From contig NZ_CADIKB010000039.1 in assembly GCF_902859825.1 (NCBI RefSeq), forward strand, positions 1 to 52,118: a stretch of DNA of 52,118 nt. The letters run 5' to 3'. Position numbers and translations under genes: made by a program. The DNA comes from Paraburkholderia phenoliruptrix. GTDB lineage: Bacteria > Pseudomonadota > Gammaproteobacteria > Burkholderiales > Burkholderiaceae. A model generated the notes under the pieces. It did no database searches. It was given only the letters and a program-made list of their open reading frames with translations, and had not been told where the DNA came from. Shown here one piece after another: positions 28,171 through 36,125 of the stretch (positions are counted from its first letter, which is position 1; each line of letters starts with the position of its first letter).

Positions 28171-29511
28171 TTAATGCAGCGGCGCGTTGCGTAGTTCGTT
28201 GACCTCGTGCGCGGTCACGGGCTTGCCGTGATTGCCCCACGCGGTGCGGATATACGTCACGACGGCGGCGGCTTCGGTGTCGTTCAATTCGTGTGCAAAA
28301 GGGGGCATGCCGTAAGGCTCCGGATTGCGTTTCGTGCCAGGCGGGAAGCCGCCGTTCAGCACGATGCGGATCGGGTTGACCGAGGAATCCATTTCGATCG
28401 ACTGGTTGCCCGCGAGCGGCGGGTAGTGCTGCAACTGACCTTCGCCTTTCGCGCCGTGACACAGCGCGCATTTGTCCGCGTAGATCTTCTCGCCGAGCGC
28501 GAACAGGTTGGTGTCGGTCGCCGCAGTCGGGCCGGACTTGCGGCCGGAATTGTCGGGCAGCGTCTTCAGATACACGGCCATGGCCTTGACGTCTTCGTCG
28601 GTCATGTATTGCAGGCTGTGGTACGTGACTTCGGCCATCGGGCCGTACACCGCGCCGCGGTCCGAAATGCCCGCCTGCAGCAGATCGACGATGTCTTTGA
28701 TGCTCCAGTCGCCGAGCCCGCCGTCCTTGTCGGAGGTGAGCGACGGTGCATACCAGTTCTGCACCGGAATCAGACCGCCCGCGAACTGCTCGCTCTGCGA
28801 CGAGCCGCCGAGCATGTTGATCTTGGTGTGGCACATGGTGCAGTGCCCGAGCCCTTCGACGAGATACGCGCCGCGATTCCATTCCACCGAACGCGTCGGA
28901 TCGGGCTTGAATTCGCCTTCGCGGAAATACAGCGTGCGCCAGCCGTACAGCAATTTGCGCTGGTTGTACGGAAAGCGCAGCGTGTGCTTGCGGTTCGCCT
29001 CGCGCACCGGCTCAACAGATTTCAGATAAGCGAAGATCGCGTCCGAGTCCTCGCGCGTCACCTTGGTGTATTGCGCGATCGGCATGGCCGGGTAGAGCAG
29101 CGCGCCTTCGGGCGTGATGCCGGTGCGCATCATGCGGAAGAACGCCTCCTCGCTCCATGTGCCGATGCCGTATTGCGCGTCCGGCGTGATGTTCGGCGAG
29201 TAGAGCGTGCCGAACGGCGTTTCCATCGGAAGGCCGCCCGCGAACAGCTTGCCGCGCGGCGCGGTGTGGCAGGCCACGCAGTCGCCTGCGCGCGCGAGGT
29301 ATTCGCCGCGTTTGACGATGTCCGGGCGAGTGTCCGCGGACGTGCCGGCTTTGGCCGCCGCGCTTTCCGCGGCGCGCGCCTGTGCGACGAAGGTTGGCAA
29401 CGGCGCGGACACGCGGGCGAGCGTCGCGCTACCGGCCACGAGCGCTGCAACGACGATCAGCGAGAAACGGCGGCGCGTCATCAGGCGAGAACAACGAAGT
29501 AGCGATTTCAT
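28171..29511 (-). CDS. Triheme cytochrome c
   Basis: A 446-residue periplasmic or membrane-anchored cytochrome with three CXXCH motifs: CVACH (78-82), CTMCH (224-228) and CALCH (348-352). The spacing and segments such as GGLPMETPFGTLYSPNITPD resemble the cytochrome subunits of membrane-bound alcohol, gluconate and similar dehydrogenases. An N-terminal hydrophobic stretch (about 16-32) after basic residues acts as signal or anchor. No dehydrogenase subunit is nearby, so it more likely relays electrons to the oxidase. The start overlaps the stop of the diheme gene before it by four bases. Confidence 0.9.
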   Translation of the reverse strand: MKSLLRCSRLMTRRRFSLIVVAALVAGSATLARVSAPLPTFVAQARAAESAAAKAGTSADTRPDIVKRGEYLARAGDCVACHTAPRGKLFAGGLPMETPFGTLYSPNITPDAQYGIGTWSEEAFFRMMRTGITPEGALLYPAMPIAQYTKVTREDSDAIFAYLKSVEPVREANRKHTLRFPYNQRKLLYGWRTLYFREGEFKPDPTRSVEWNRGAYLVEGLGHCTMCHTKINMLGGSSQSEQFAGGLIPVQNWYAPSLTSDKDGGLGDWSIKDIVDLLQAGISDRGAVYGPMAEVTYHSLQYMTDEDVKAMAVYLKTLPDNSGRKSGPTAATDTNLFALGEKIYADKCALCHGAKGEGQLQHYPPLAGNQSIEMDSSVNPIRIVLNGGFPPGTKRNPEPYGMPPFAHELNDTEAAAVVTYIRTAWGNHGKPVTAHEVNELRNAPLH

Positions 29512-30224
29512 TGCGGTTGGCTCCCGCAGGCGAGAGGCAACCGTTGCGCCGATGCCGGCGCGGGCCGCGGATCGGCTGGGCGCGGTTGGCGCGCAAGCCA
29601 CGTGGAGACGGCGGTGATGTCCTTGTCGGTGAGCTTGACGGCAATGGAGCGCATGCAGTCGGGCGCGAGCGCATGGCGCGTACCGGAGCGCCAGGTGCCC
29701 ATTTGCCCGGCGATATAGCTCGCATGCAGACCGAGGAGGCCAGGAATGCCCGGCTGCTGACCGGTCATGCGCGCACCATGACACGCGATGCACGCGGGAA
29801 TCTTGCGCGCCGGATCGCCTTGCGTGACGAGCCGCTGACCGGCGGCGAGCACCGCGGGCGCGACGTCGGATTGATCGGCGTTCGGATACGGCGGCTGAAG
29901 ATCGGCGAAATACTGACTGATTTTGCGCAAATAGTCGTCGGGCAGAAAAGCAACCAGATAACCCATTGGCGGATAGGTGCGGCCGCCGTCACGAAATGCG
30001 GTTAGCTGATTGAACAGATACTCGGCGGGTTTGCCGGCGATGCGCGGGAAATAATCGTTGTTGAGGCCTTGACCTTGCACGCCATGGCACGAGGTGCAGG
30101 CACGCACGCGTTCGTCCATGGCCGAAGGCATTGCACCGGCCGCAGCCCCGGCCGCGAGCGCGGTGCCGCTCCACACTACGTGGAGCACGAATAAAACGGC
30201 AAATCCCAATGCTCTACGATGCAC
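29508..30224 (-). CDS. Diheme cytochrome c, first gene of the oxidase cluster
   Basis: With the GTG at 30224 as start, the product has 238 residues. It has a signal sequence (about 7-26, cut near ALAAG) and two haem sites, CTSCH (43-47) and CIACH (145-149), in the c4-like two-domain layout. The frame is open to a GTG at 30314, which would put 30 polar residues before the signal sequence; the shorter form is preferred because it gives a normal signal peptide and has GAGG six bases upstream. It overlaps the triheme gene by four bases and is nearest to the FNR box. Confidence 0.85.
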   Translation of the reverse strand: MHRRALGFAVLFVLHVVWSGTALAAGAAAGAMPSAMDERVRACTSCHGVQGQGLNNDYFPRIAGKPAEYLFNQLTAFRDGGRTYPPMGYLVAFLPDDYLRKISQYFADLQPPYPNADQSDVAPAVLAAGQRLVTQGDPARKIPACIACHGARMTGQQPGIPGLLGLHASYIAGQMGTWRSGTRHALAPDCMRSIAVKLTDKDITAVSTWLARQPRPADPRPAPASAQRLPLACGSQPQ

Positions 30225-30314
30225 GTCGGGCCTCGCTGGGGAACGTTCTTTTATCGGTTCTGCTTCACCTGCATTCGCGGCTGGTTTTCGATCCAGCCTC
30301 GATATGCCATGCAC

Positions 30315-30641
30315 AGCGGGTCTGCCACTTCGCTACTCGGACAACTTCAGACAGATTCAGACAGCCTAAGACAGCAAACGGAAGCTTATGCTGGATGGCG
30401 AAATCTGATTCGCCATGGCGATGCAATGGCTTGATCGAAATCAATCAGACGCGTGAGGCGCCGAAATACGGCGACTGATTCACTGCCGGCTTGACGCCTG
30501 GTTGGCCGATGCCCATCACCGGTCGAAGGGACTTATTGATTTGTCTTTGACCATCATAGGTGTCGATCAAAGCGCTTTCAACACCTCGATTCGCCTTGCA
30601 TATAAACGGCCGTGGTCAAGCCATAGCGGGATTTGGTGGAC
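30315..30641. other. Region between the oxidase cluster and the LysR gene
   Basis: These 327 bases hold no supported gene. They contain the FNR/ANR box listed separately and presumably the oxidase cluster promoter. No strong -10 element was seen at the class II distance from the box. Confidence 0.5.
30431..30444. promoter_or_regulatory. FNR/ANR box upstream of the oxidase cluster
   Basis: TTGATCGAAATCAA is an exact match to the FNR/ANR consensus TTGAT-N4-ATCAA. It lies about 120-210 bases before the first cytochrome gene, depending on which start is used. It implies induction of the ba3 oxidase cluster at low oxygen. Confidence 0.8.
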
Positions 30642-31529
30642 TCAACTGAAGAGCCGCATTAACGCCGTGCGCGCATTGCTGACGCGTTCGCTTTCGCCGA
30701 TCCGCCCCGGCAACAGGTGAAACTCGACGGCCGGCAGCGCAGGCAAGCCGATGCCGGGCGGGCAGGCCATCACGCCCGCTCCGATCGACGATTCGTTCAG
30801 GCACGAGATGCCGAGCCCCGCCTTCAGCGCGAGTTGCAATCCGGCCACGCCGGAGGCCGAGTGGGAGACCACATAGGGCACCTTGTTTTCGTCGAGCAGC
30901 TTGACGACGAAGCGCTGCAACTGGCAGCTCGACGGCAACAGGACCAGTGGGTACGGCGCGCCGGGTCGGGCATCCGCATCGGCGGCACTGACCCACAGCA
31001 GCTTCTCGCGCCGCACGACGGTGCTCTGTGCACTGCCGCGCCGGCTCGGCCCGCGCGCGCTGCCCGTGACGAGCCGCAACGAGAGGCCGATGTCGAACGA
31101 CGCATCGTCGCCGGCATGGCTGTCGATCACGGCGCTCGGCAGCACGGTCACATGCAGCTTCAGCCGCGGATGCTGCTCGGAGAACGTCTTGAGGATGCGG
31201 GCGATGTCGTGCGGCCGGTAATAGTCGGTGATGGCAATGCGCAGCTCGCCGTCGAGCGAGCGGCCTTGCAGATCCTCGAACGCCGCTTCGCTCATCGCGA
31301 GGATGCGCCGCGCATGCTCGAGCAGGCGGCTACCCGCGGGCGTCGCGCTCACGCCTTGTTTGCTGCGCACGAAAAGCGGCTGGCCGGCGCGCTCCTCGAG
31401 CTTCTTTAACTGCTCGCTGACTGACGATTGCGACAGGAACACGCGCTCCGCGCCGGCCGAAACGCTGCCCGATTCGGCGACGGCAACGAAGGTCCGCAGC
31501 TGGGTGAGGTCGAATCCGCGCTGGCTCAT
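30642..31529 (-). CDS. LysR-family transcriptional regulator
   Basis: A 295-residue LysR protein. The winged helix-turn-helix is at the N-terminus (about 8-67: LRTFVAVAESGSVSAGAERV, LSQSSVSEQLKKLEERAGQPLF). An effector-binding domain follows from about 95. It is divergent from an MFS transporter gene 94 bases away, the usual arrangement for a LysR regulator and its target. The effector is not predictable. Confidence 0.93.
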   Translation of the reverse strand: MSQRGFDLTQLRTFVAVAESGSVSAGAERVFLSQSSVSEQLKKLEERAGQPLFVRSKQGVSATPAGSRLLEHARRILAMSEAAFEDLQGRSLDGELRIAITDYYRPHDIARILKTFSEQHPRLKLHVTVLPSAVIDSHAGDDASFDIGLSLRLVTGSARGPSRRGSAQSTVVRREKLLWVSAADADARPGAPYPLVLLPSSCQLQRFVVKLLDENKVPYVVSHSASGVAGLQLALKAGLGISCLNESSIGAGVMACPPGIGLPALPAVEFHLLPGRIGESERVSNARTALMRLFS

Positions 31530-31569
31530 GTTTCGCTAGAACCGATGGATAGCATCTGAATTTCCGGCT

Positions 31570-31582
31570 TTTCCGATGGAAA
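31570..31582. promoter_or_regulatory. Possible LysR operator
   Basis: TTTCC-GAT-GGAAA is a perfect dyad of T-N11-A form, the pattern bound by LysR proteins. It lies in the 94-base divergent gap, 42 bases before the MFS start. Confidence 0.4.
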
Positions 31583-31623
31583 CCGTCGCCGTAGCATACC
31601 TCCAAAATCATCGCGGAGGAATC

Positions 31624-32961
31624 ATGGCAAACGGATTGACGGCAAGCGGACTCATCACCGGCCACCGCACGGCGAGCCACAGATGGAAGGTGTTGGGCGT
31701 GGGCTTCGCGGCGAACGCGAGCTTTTCGGCGGCCTTCTCAGGCATTCCCACGACGGCGGTCTATTTGCGCTCGGGTTATCACCTCGGCAACGACGGCCTC
31801 GGCCTCGTGCTCGGCATGCTCGGGTTGGGCATTGCGGTGAGCGAACTGCCCTGGGGGCTGTTGACCGACCGCTGGGGCGATCGTCGCGTGCTGTTGCTGG
31901 GGCTTCTTTCGACTGCCGCGGCGCTCGCCGGCCTCGCGTTGTTTGCCGCGCCGTCCGGCGCACAGGTGCCGCATATCGCGACGCTTGCGCTCGGCTTGCT
32001 GCTCGTCGGGCTGCTCGGCGGTAGTGTCAACGGGTCGAGCGGCCGCGCGGTGATGGCATGGTTCCGCGAAGGCGAGCGCGGACTGGCAATGAGCATTCGT
32101 CAAACGGCGGTGCCCGCGGGCGGCGGGGTCGGCGCGTTACTGCTGCCGCTGCTCGCCGCGCGGTTTGGTTTCGTGAGCGTCTACGCGGTGCTCGCGCTCG
32201 CGTGCGCGATAACGGCGGCGTTTGCATGGCAATGGCTGCATGAACCGGCACATGCCGAAGCCGGCGATGCACGCGCGGCGCATGCCGATGCGGTTCCGGT
32301 CGCACACGGCGCACACCCCGTTGCCCGCTCGCCGCTGGGCGAAATCGGCATCTGGCGCGTGGCACTCGGGGCCGGCGCGCTTTGCGTGCCTCAACTTGCT
32401 GTCGTGACCTTCGGAACCGTATTCCTGCATGACTTTGGCCACGCCGGCGTGCTGAAGATCAGCGTGGCCATGGCCGCCGTACAGGTCGGCGCCGCCATCG
32501 CGCGTGTGTGGAGCGGCCGGTGGACGGACCAGCGCGGCAACCGGCGCGCTTACATGCGCGGCTGCAGTCTGCTGACGGCTGTGCTGTTCGCCGCGCTCGC
32601 GCTTGCCACGGGCGTCGCCGGCATCCAGCACGCCGCGACGCCGACGGTCGGGCTGATCCTCGCGTCGATGATCGTGCTCGGCGGCGTCAGCGCGTCCGCA
32701 TGGCACGGCGTCGCCTTCACCGAACTCGCGACGCTCGCCGGCACTCAGCGCGCCGGCACGGCGCTGGCAATCGGCAACACCTGCGTGTTCCTCATGCTGT
32801 TTTTTACGCCGCTCGCGATTCCGCCCCTGCTCTCGCTCGGATCATGGCCGATGGTGTGGGCGGTGGCCAGCATCAGCGCGCTGATTGCATTGCCGGTTTT
32901 CCCGCGTGTGCAACGCATCGGCCCCGCCAGCGGCGCGCAAAACTGCAATGCCGCTCGATGA
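31624..32961 (+). CDS. MFS transporter
   Basis: A 445-residue major facilitator with about 12 hydrophobic segments. The helix 2-3 loop motif reads PWGLLTDRWGDRRVLLLG. A long polar central loop (about 210-240) is rich in Ala, His and Asp. GGAGGA precedes the ATG at seven bases, which decides the start over an upstream in-frame ATG at 31576. Substrate unknown; control by the divergent LysR regulator is likely. Confidence 0.9.
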   Translation: MANGLTASGLITGHRTASHRWKVLGVGFAANASFSAAFSGIPTTAVYLRSGYHLGNDGLGLVLGMLGLGIAVSELPWGLLTDRWGDRRVLLLGLLSTAAALAGLALFAAPSGAQVPHIATLALGLLLVGLLGGSVNGSSGRAVMAWFREGERGLAMSIRQTAVPAGGGVGALLLPLLAARFGFVSVYAVLALACAITAAFAWQWLHEPAHAEAGDARAAHADAVPVAHGAHPVARSPLGEIGIWRVALGAGALCVPQLAVVTFGTVFLHDFGHAGVLKISVAMAAVQVGAAIARVWSGRWTDQRGNRRAYMRGCSLLTAVLFAALALATGVAGIQHAATPTVGLILASMIVLGGVSASAWHGVAFTELATLAGTQRAGTALAIGNTCVFLMLFFTPLAIPPLLSLGSWPMVWAVASISALIALPVFPRVQRIGPASGAQNCNAAR

Positions 32962-33259
32962 TCGCCGGCACTATGAATTGCCGAGCTCCGCGACTTTGAT
33001 CGAAGGTCGCGCAAGACGGCGTTATTGGCAGGCGAATTCCGCGACCGTTCTTCTCGAATTATTCATTTTGAGTATTCAGGCTTTTGTCGTCGGGACGACA
33101 CGATTGACGGATCTATTCACGGAGAATCACGCGCGCTGCGATTTTCGCTGCGCGCGTGGCGGTGATTTTATCGGCGTCGATCCGTGGCGCTTCGTTGCAC
33201 CCATTCCTACAGTAAGCCGGTCCTCCTTGCGTTGGTGACCCGCTCGCGAGACTTCTCGC
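32962..33259. other. Intergenic stretch with a large hairpin
   Basis: No gene is supported here. The region is somewhat AT-richer than its surroundings. An imperfect stem-loop lies at 33128-33158 (9-bp outer stem CACGCGCGC/GCGCGCGTG, one T-T mismatch, 4-bp inner stem). No T run directly follows, so terminator function is doubtful. Confidence 0.4.
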
Positions 33260-33529
33260 ATGACCGCCCGAGGTCCGCTGCGGGCGGCGCTTGCATTGCC
33301 TCTGTCAGTAATGCGGACGGTGATTGTCAGAATGTTCGTCGAAGGTCACCCCCTCGCGGAAATTGCCGCTGCTCCCGGATGCCATCGCCGCACTGTTATT
33401 CGGCAAAGGCATGCGGCCATAACAAAACTTGGCTTTACTAACGATCCTGGTTATTCTCGTGCGTCGGGTACATTGAAATTCTTAAAATTGAATCGCATAG
33501 CTAAGCAATTTAATCGACGTGGTTATTGA
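33260..33529 (+). CDS. Solo LuxR-type helix-turn-helix protein, or remnant
   Basis: An 89-residue ORF whose residues ~15-62 align with LuxR/NarL DNA-binding domains, especially those of the two response regulators just downstream. LSVMRTVIVRMFVEGHPLAEI corresponds to LSRRELEVFTQYASGLGVTEI, and AAITKLGF to AMRKLAL. No receiver domain is found upstream in any frame. It may be a true small regulator, or the surviving end of a third response-regulator gene. No convincing ribosome-binding site precedes the ATG. Confidence 0.45.
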   Translation: MTARGPLRAALALPLSVMRTVIVRMFVEGHPLAEIAAAPGCHRRTVIRQRHAAITKLGFTNDPGYSRASGTLKFLKLNRIAKQFNRRGY

Positions 33530-33652
33530 GGTTGTTTCAAAGCTGTTTCGGATCGATCTTATGTTTAAAGCCGGCGGAATGCCGGATGATCGAACACGGC
33601 CAGTTGCGCATGAGACGACGACGGGAGCCAGGATATGGAGAAGAGGTAGACG

Positions 33653-34342
33653 ATGGGCGAGACGGCTGAAATAGGCGCGCCGGTTCGGGCGATCATCGCG
33701 GACGATCATCCGCTCGTCCTGTTGGCGATCGAGAATCTGATGAGCGGCTACCCCAACATGGAGGTGGTCGGCCGGGCGCTCGACGCGACGGAGCTTTTTG
33801 CCGAGGTCGAACGCACGGGATGCGACCTCGTGCTCATGGATCTCTACATGCCAGGCGGCGCGGACGGCAGTGGCATCGAGGCGGTTCGGCAGTTCAGGCG
33901 GCGTTATCCCCATGTCGCGCTCGTCGTGCTCACCATGGAAACGGAGGCCGCGGCGCTGCAAAGCGTTCTCGCGCTGGGCGTGCATGCGCTGATCAGCAAG
34001 CGCGACCGCATCGATCTGATTCACGTGGCGATCGTCACAGCGCTCGCGGGCGAATCGTATCTGGGGCCGGCCGTGCGCGCGCTCATTGCCGAGGCAACGG
34101 CCATGCAGCGTCTCGACTTCGTGCGTTCCGTGTTGTCGCGGCGCGAGCTCGAGGTGTTCACACAGTACGCGTCGGGGCTCGGCGTCACGGAAATTGCCGG
34201 CCGGCTGGGGCGCAGCGTCAAGACCATCAGCGCGCAGAAATGCACGGCCATGCGCAAGCTGGCGCTGTACAGCGACGCCGAACTGTTCCGTTTCGCTGTC
34301 GAGCACGGCGTGGTGTCCGAGGCGCGCGTCGAAGGTCGCTGA
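33653..34342 (+). CDS. NarL/BvgA-type response regulator 1
   Basis: A 229-residue response regulator. The receiver domain (about 10-130) has the acidic pair in IIADDHP, the phospho-acceptor aspartate in LVLMDLYMP, and the switch Thr and Lys (VVLTME, ISKRD). The C-terminal LuxR helix-turn-helix (about 160-220) contains LSRRELEVFTQYASGLGVTEI. GAGAAGAGG lies upstream of the ATG. With the second regulator and the hybrid kinase downstream it probably forms a BvgAS/EvgAS-like phosphorelay. Confidence 0.93.
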   Translation: MGETAEIGAPVRAIIADDHPLVLLAIENLMSGYPNMEVVGRALDATELFAEVERTGCDLVLMDLYMPGGADGSGIEAVRQFRRRYPHVALVVLTMETEAAALQSVLALGVHALISKRDRIDLIHVAIVTALAGESYLGPAVRALIAEATAMQRLDFVRSVLSRRELEVFTQYASGLGVTEIAGRLGRSVKTISAQKCTAMRKLALYSDAELFRFAVEHGVVSEARVEGR

Positions 34343-34464
34343 CCTGCGGCGCACGTGCAGACAGAGGCTGCGCGCAGCCGGCGCGGCCAGCAAACCAATG
34401 CATTGGCGTTGTTCGGGGGAAGTACTTTTGTACTCGGCAAGCCAGTCGATCACATAAGAAAACA

Positions 34465-35109
34465 ATGACAGAGAAAATGCGCGTTATCGTGGCGGACGAC
34501 CACGACTGGATCCGCGTCGGCGTGACGAGGTTGTTGCAGGCCGCGCCTGGCGTCGAAATCGTTGGCGAGGCCTGCGACACACATGGCCTCGCCAGCCTGC
34601 TCGACAACTGCGAGTGTGACGTCGTCATATCCGACATCGGCATGCCCGGACTGGACGGCGGCAGCAATGCAGTTTCGTTCCTGCGTCGCGTGTTGCGGGG
34701 CCGCGTCCATCCACCGGTTGTCGTGCTCACCATGACCTCTCAGGCGCACATGCTGTCGGGGCTTCTGCATCTGGGCGTCAGCGCTATCGTCGACAAGCGC
34801 GACACGGCCGCTGCGTTGATCGACGCGATCCAGGCAGCCATGGCCGGAGACGTCTATCTGTCGGAACAGGTACGCATCGTGATGAAGACGGCAGAGGCGC
34901 CGCCGCAGCCGCGTGCCGGTGTTCTGAGCGCGCGCGAATGGGAAATATTTCAGCTTTATGCGCAAGGCTTCGCGGTGCACGAAATTGCCGCGCGTGTTCA
35001 GCGCAGCGGCAAAACCATCAGCACTCAGAAGCGTACCGCCATGCGCAAGCTCGGCCTCGAAACCGAGTCCGATCTTGTCGACTACGCGCGGCAGATCGGT
35101 TTGATCTAG
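34465..35109 (+). CDS. NarL/BvgA-type response regulator 2
   Basis: A 214-residue response regulator, paralogous to the one before it. Receiver motifs VIVADDHD, VVISDIGMPGLDGG (acceptor Asp), VVLTM and VDKRD are complete. The LuxR-type HTH is at about 150-205 (LSAREWEIFQLYAQGFAVHEI), and the end (LVDYARQIGLI) resembles that of Bordetella BvgA (LIDFAKRNNLA). Two regulators in a row suggest branching or dimeric output from one kinase. Confidence 0.93.
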   Translation: MTEKMRVIVADDHDWIRVGVTRLLQAAPGVEIVGEACDTHGLASLLDNCECDVVISDIGMPGLDGGSNAVSFLRRVLRGRVHPPVVVLTMTSQAHMLSGLLHLGVSAIVDKRDTAAALIDAIQAAMAGDVYLSEQVRIVMKTAEAPPQPRAGVLSAREWEIFQLYAQGFAVHEIAARVQRSGKTISTQKRTAMRKLGLETESDLVDYARQIGLI

Positions 35110-35349
35110 CGGAACCCGTGCGGCCACTCGCGCCTATCCCCAGCTCGCAGTCCCGAAATTAGGAGTCTTCTGATTGGTCGAGACGCCTGGCCCCTCCATA
35201 GTTGCGAATTAGCTTCGGCATTTGCAGACGTTGGCCTCATCGAAGCAGTGATTTCTTGAGGCCGCGCCGGGCAAAGCCGGGAACTTGAGGCGGGCGCCTC
35301 GCGCAAATCACGCGGCGCCGTCTGCTTTGCATAGCGACAGGAGGGCGGC

Positions 35350-36096
35350 ATGGCCGTGCTAGGTAAGCGGTTGTTGGTCGAAGGTGTGGGTACCGCATGG
35401 CTTGTGTTCATCGGCTGCGGCAGTATCGTGTTGAACACCGGCGCCGTTCAGCAGGGATACGGCGTACTCGAGGTCTCGCTGGCATTCGGCGTTGCGCTCG
35501 CCACGGCGAGTTACTGGTTTCGCGAAACCTCCGGCGCCCATTTCAATCCGGCCGTCACGGTCGGCTTCACCGCCGCGCAACGGTTTCCAGTCAAAGACCT
35601 GCTGCCCTACATTGCCGCGCAGATTCTCGGCGCGGTCGCGGCCGCAGCGCTCCTCGTCTATGTGGCGAACGGTCGCCCCGGCTTTGACATGGGCGCGAGC
35701 GAATTCGCGGCCAATGGCTTTGGCGATCACTCGCCTTCCGACTACAAGCTGCACTCGGCGCTCGTCGTCGAATTCGTGCTGTCGTTCGCGTTCGTCATGG
35801 TGAGTCTCGTCGTGGCCAAGCGATACAAGGCGGAGCCTGGCGGCCCGATGGTGGTCGGCGGATGTCTCGCGCTCATCTATCTGGTGTCGATTCCGGTGAC
35901 CAACGGCTCGGTCAATCCGGCGCGCTCCACGGGGCAGGCACTGTTCGTCGGCGATTGGGCGCTCGACCAGCTGTGGCTGTTCTGGGCGGCGCCCATGTCC
36001 GGGGGCGTGCTGGCCGGCTTTCTGTTTTCGTTCCTTGGCGGACGATCGGACCCGTCCTCCGCTGCGCTGGCCGACGGGCACAGCGAAGCCGCTTGA
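35350..36096 (+). CDS. aqpZ: Aquaporin Z-like water channel
   Basis: A 248-residue major intrinsic protein with six membrane helices and two half-helix loops carrying the NPA signatures HFNPAVTVG (NPA at 66-68) and SVNPARSTG (near 189). The second NPA is followed by Arg-Ser-Thr and the length is short, both typical of orthodox water channels rather than glycerol facilitators. GGAGG precedes the ATG. It is embedded between the response regulators and the hybrid kinase, ending 29 bases before the kinase ATG. Confidence 0.93.
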   Translation: MAVLGKRLLVEGVGTAWLVFIGCGSIVLNTGAVQQGYGVLEVSLAFGVALATASYWFRETSGAHFNPAVTVGFTAAQRFPVKDLLPYIAAQILGAVAAAALLVYVANGRPGFDMGASEFAANGFGDHSPSDYKLHSALVVEFVLSFAFVMVSLVVAKRYKAEPGGPMVVGGCLALIYLVSIPVTNGSVNPARSTGQALFVGDWALDQLWLFWAAPMSGGVLAGFLFSFLGGRSDPSSAALADGHSEAA

Positions 36097-36125
36097 GCCG
36101 CGCCGTGTCGCTGAATTTCATCGCC

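Noticed and set aside
33128..33158. Imperfect hairpin as a terminator or riboswitch
   Set aside because: No T run follows and no gene ends or begins close by; kept only as a note on the intergenic stretch.
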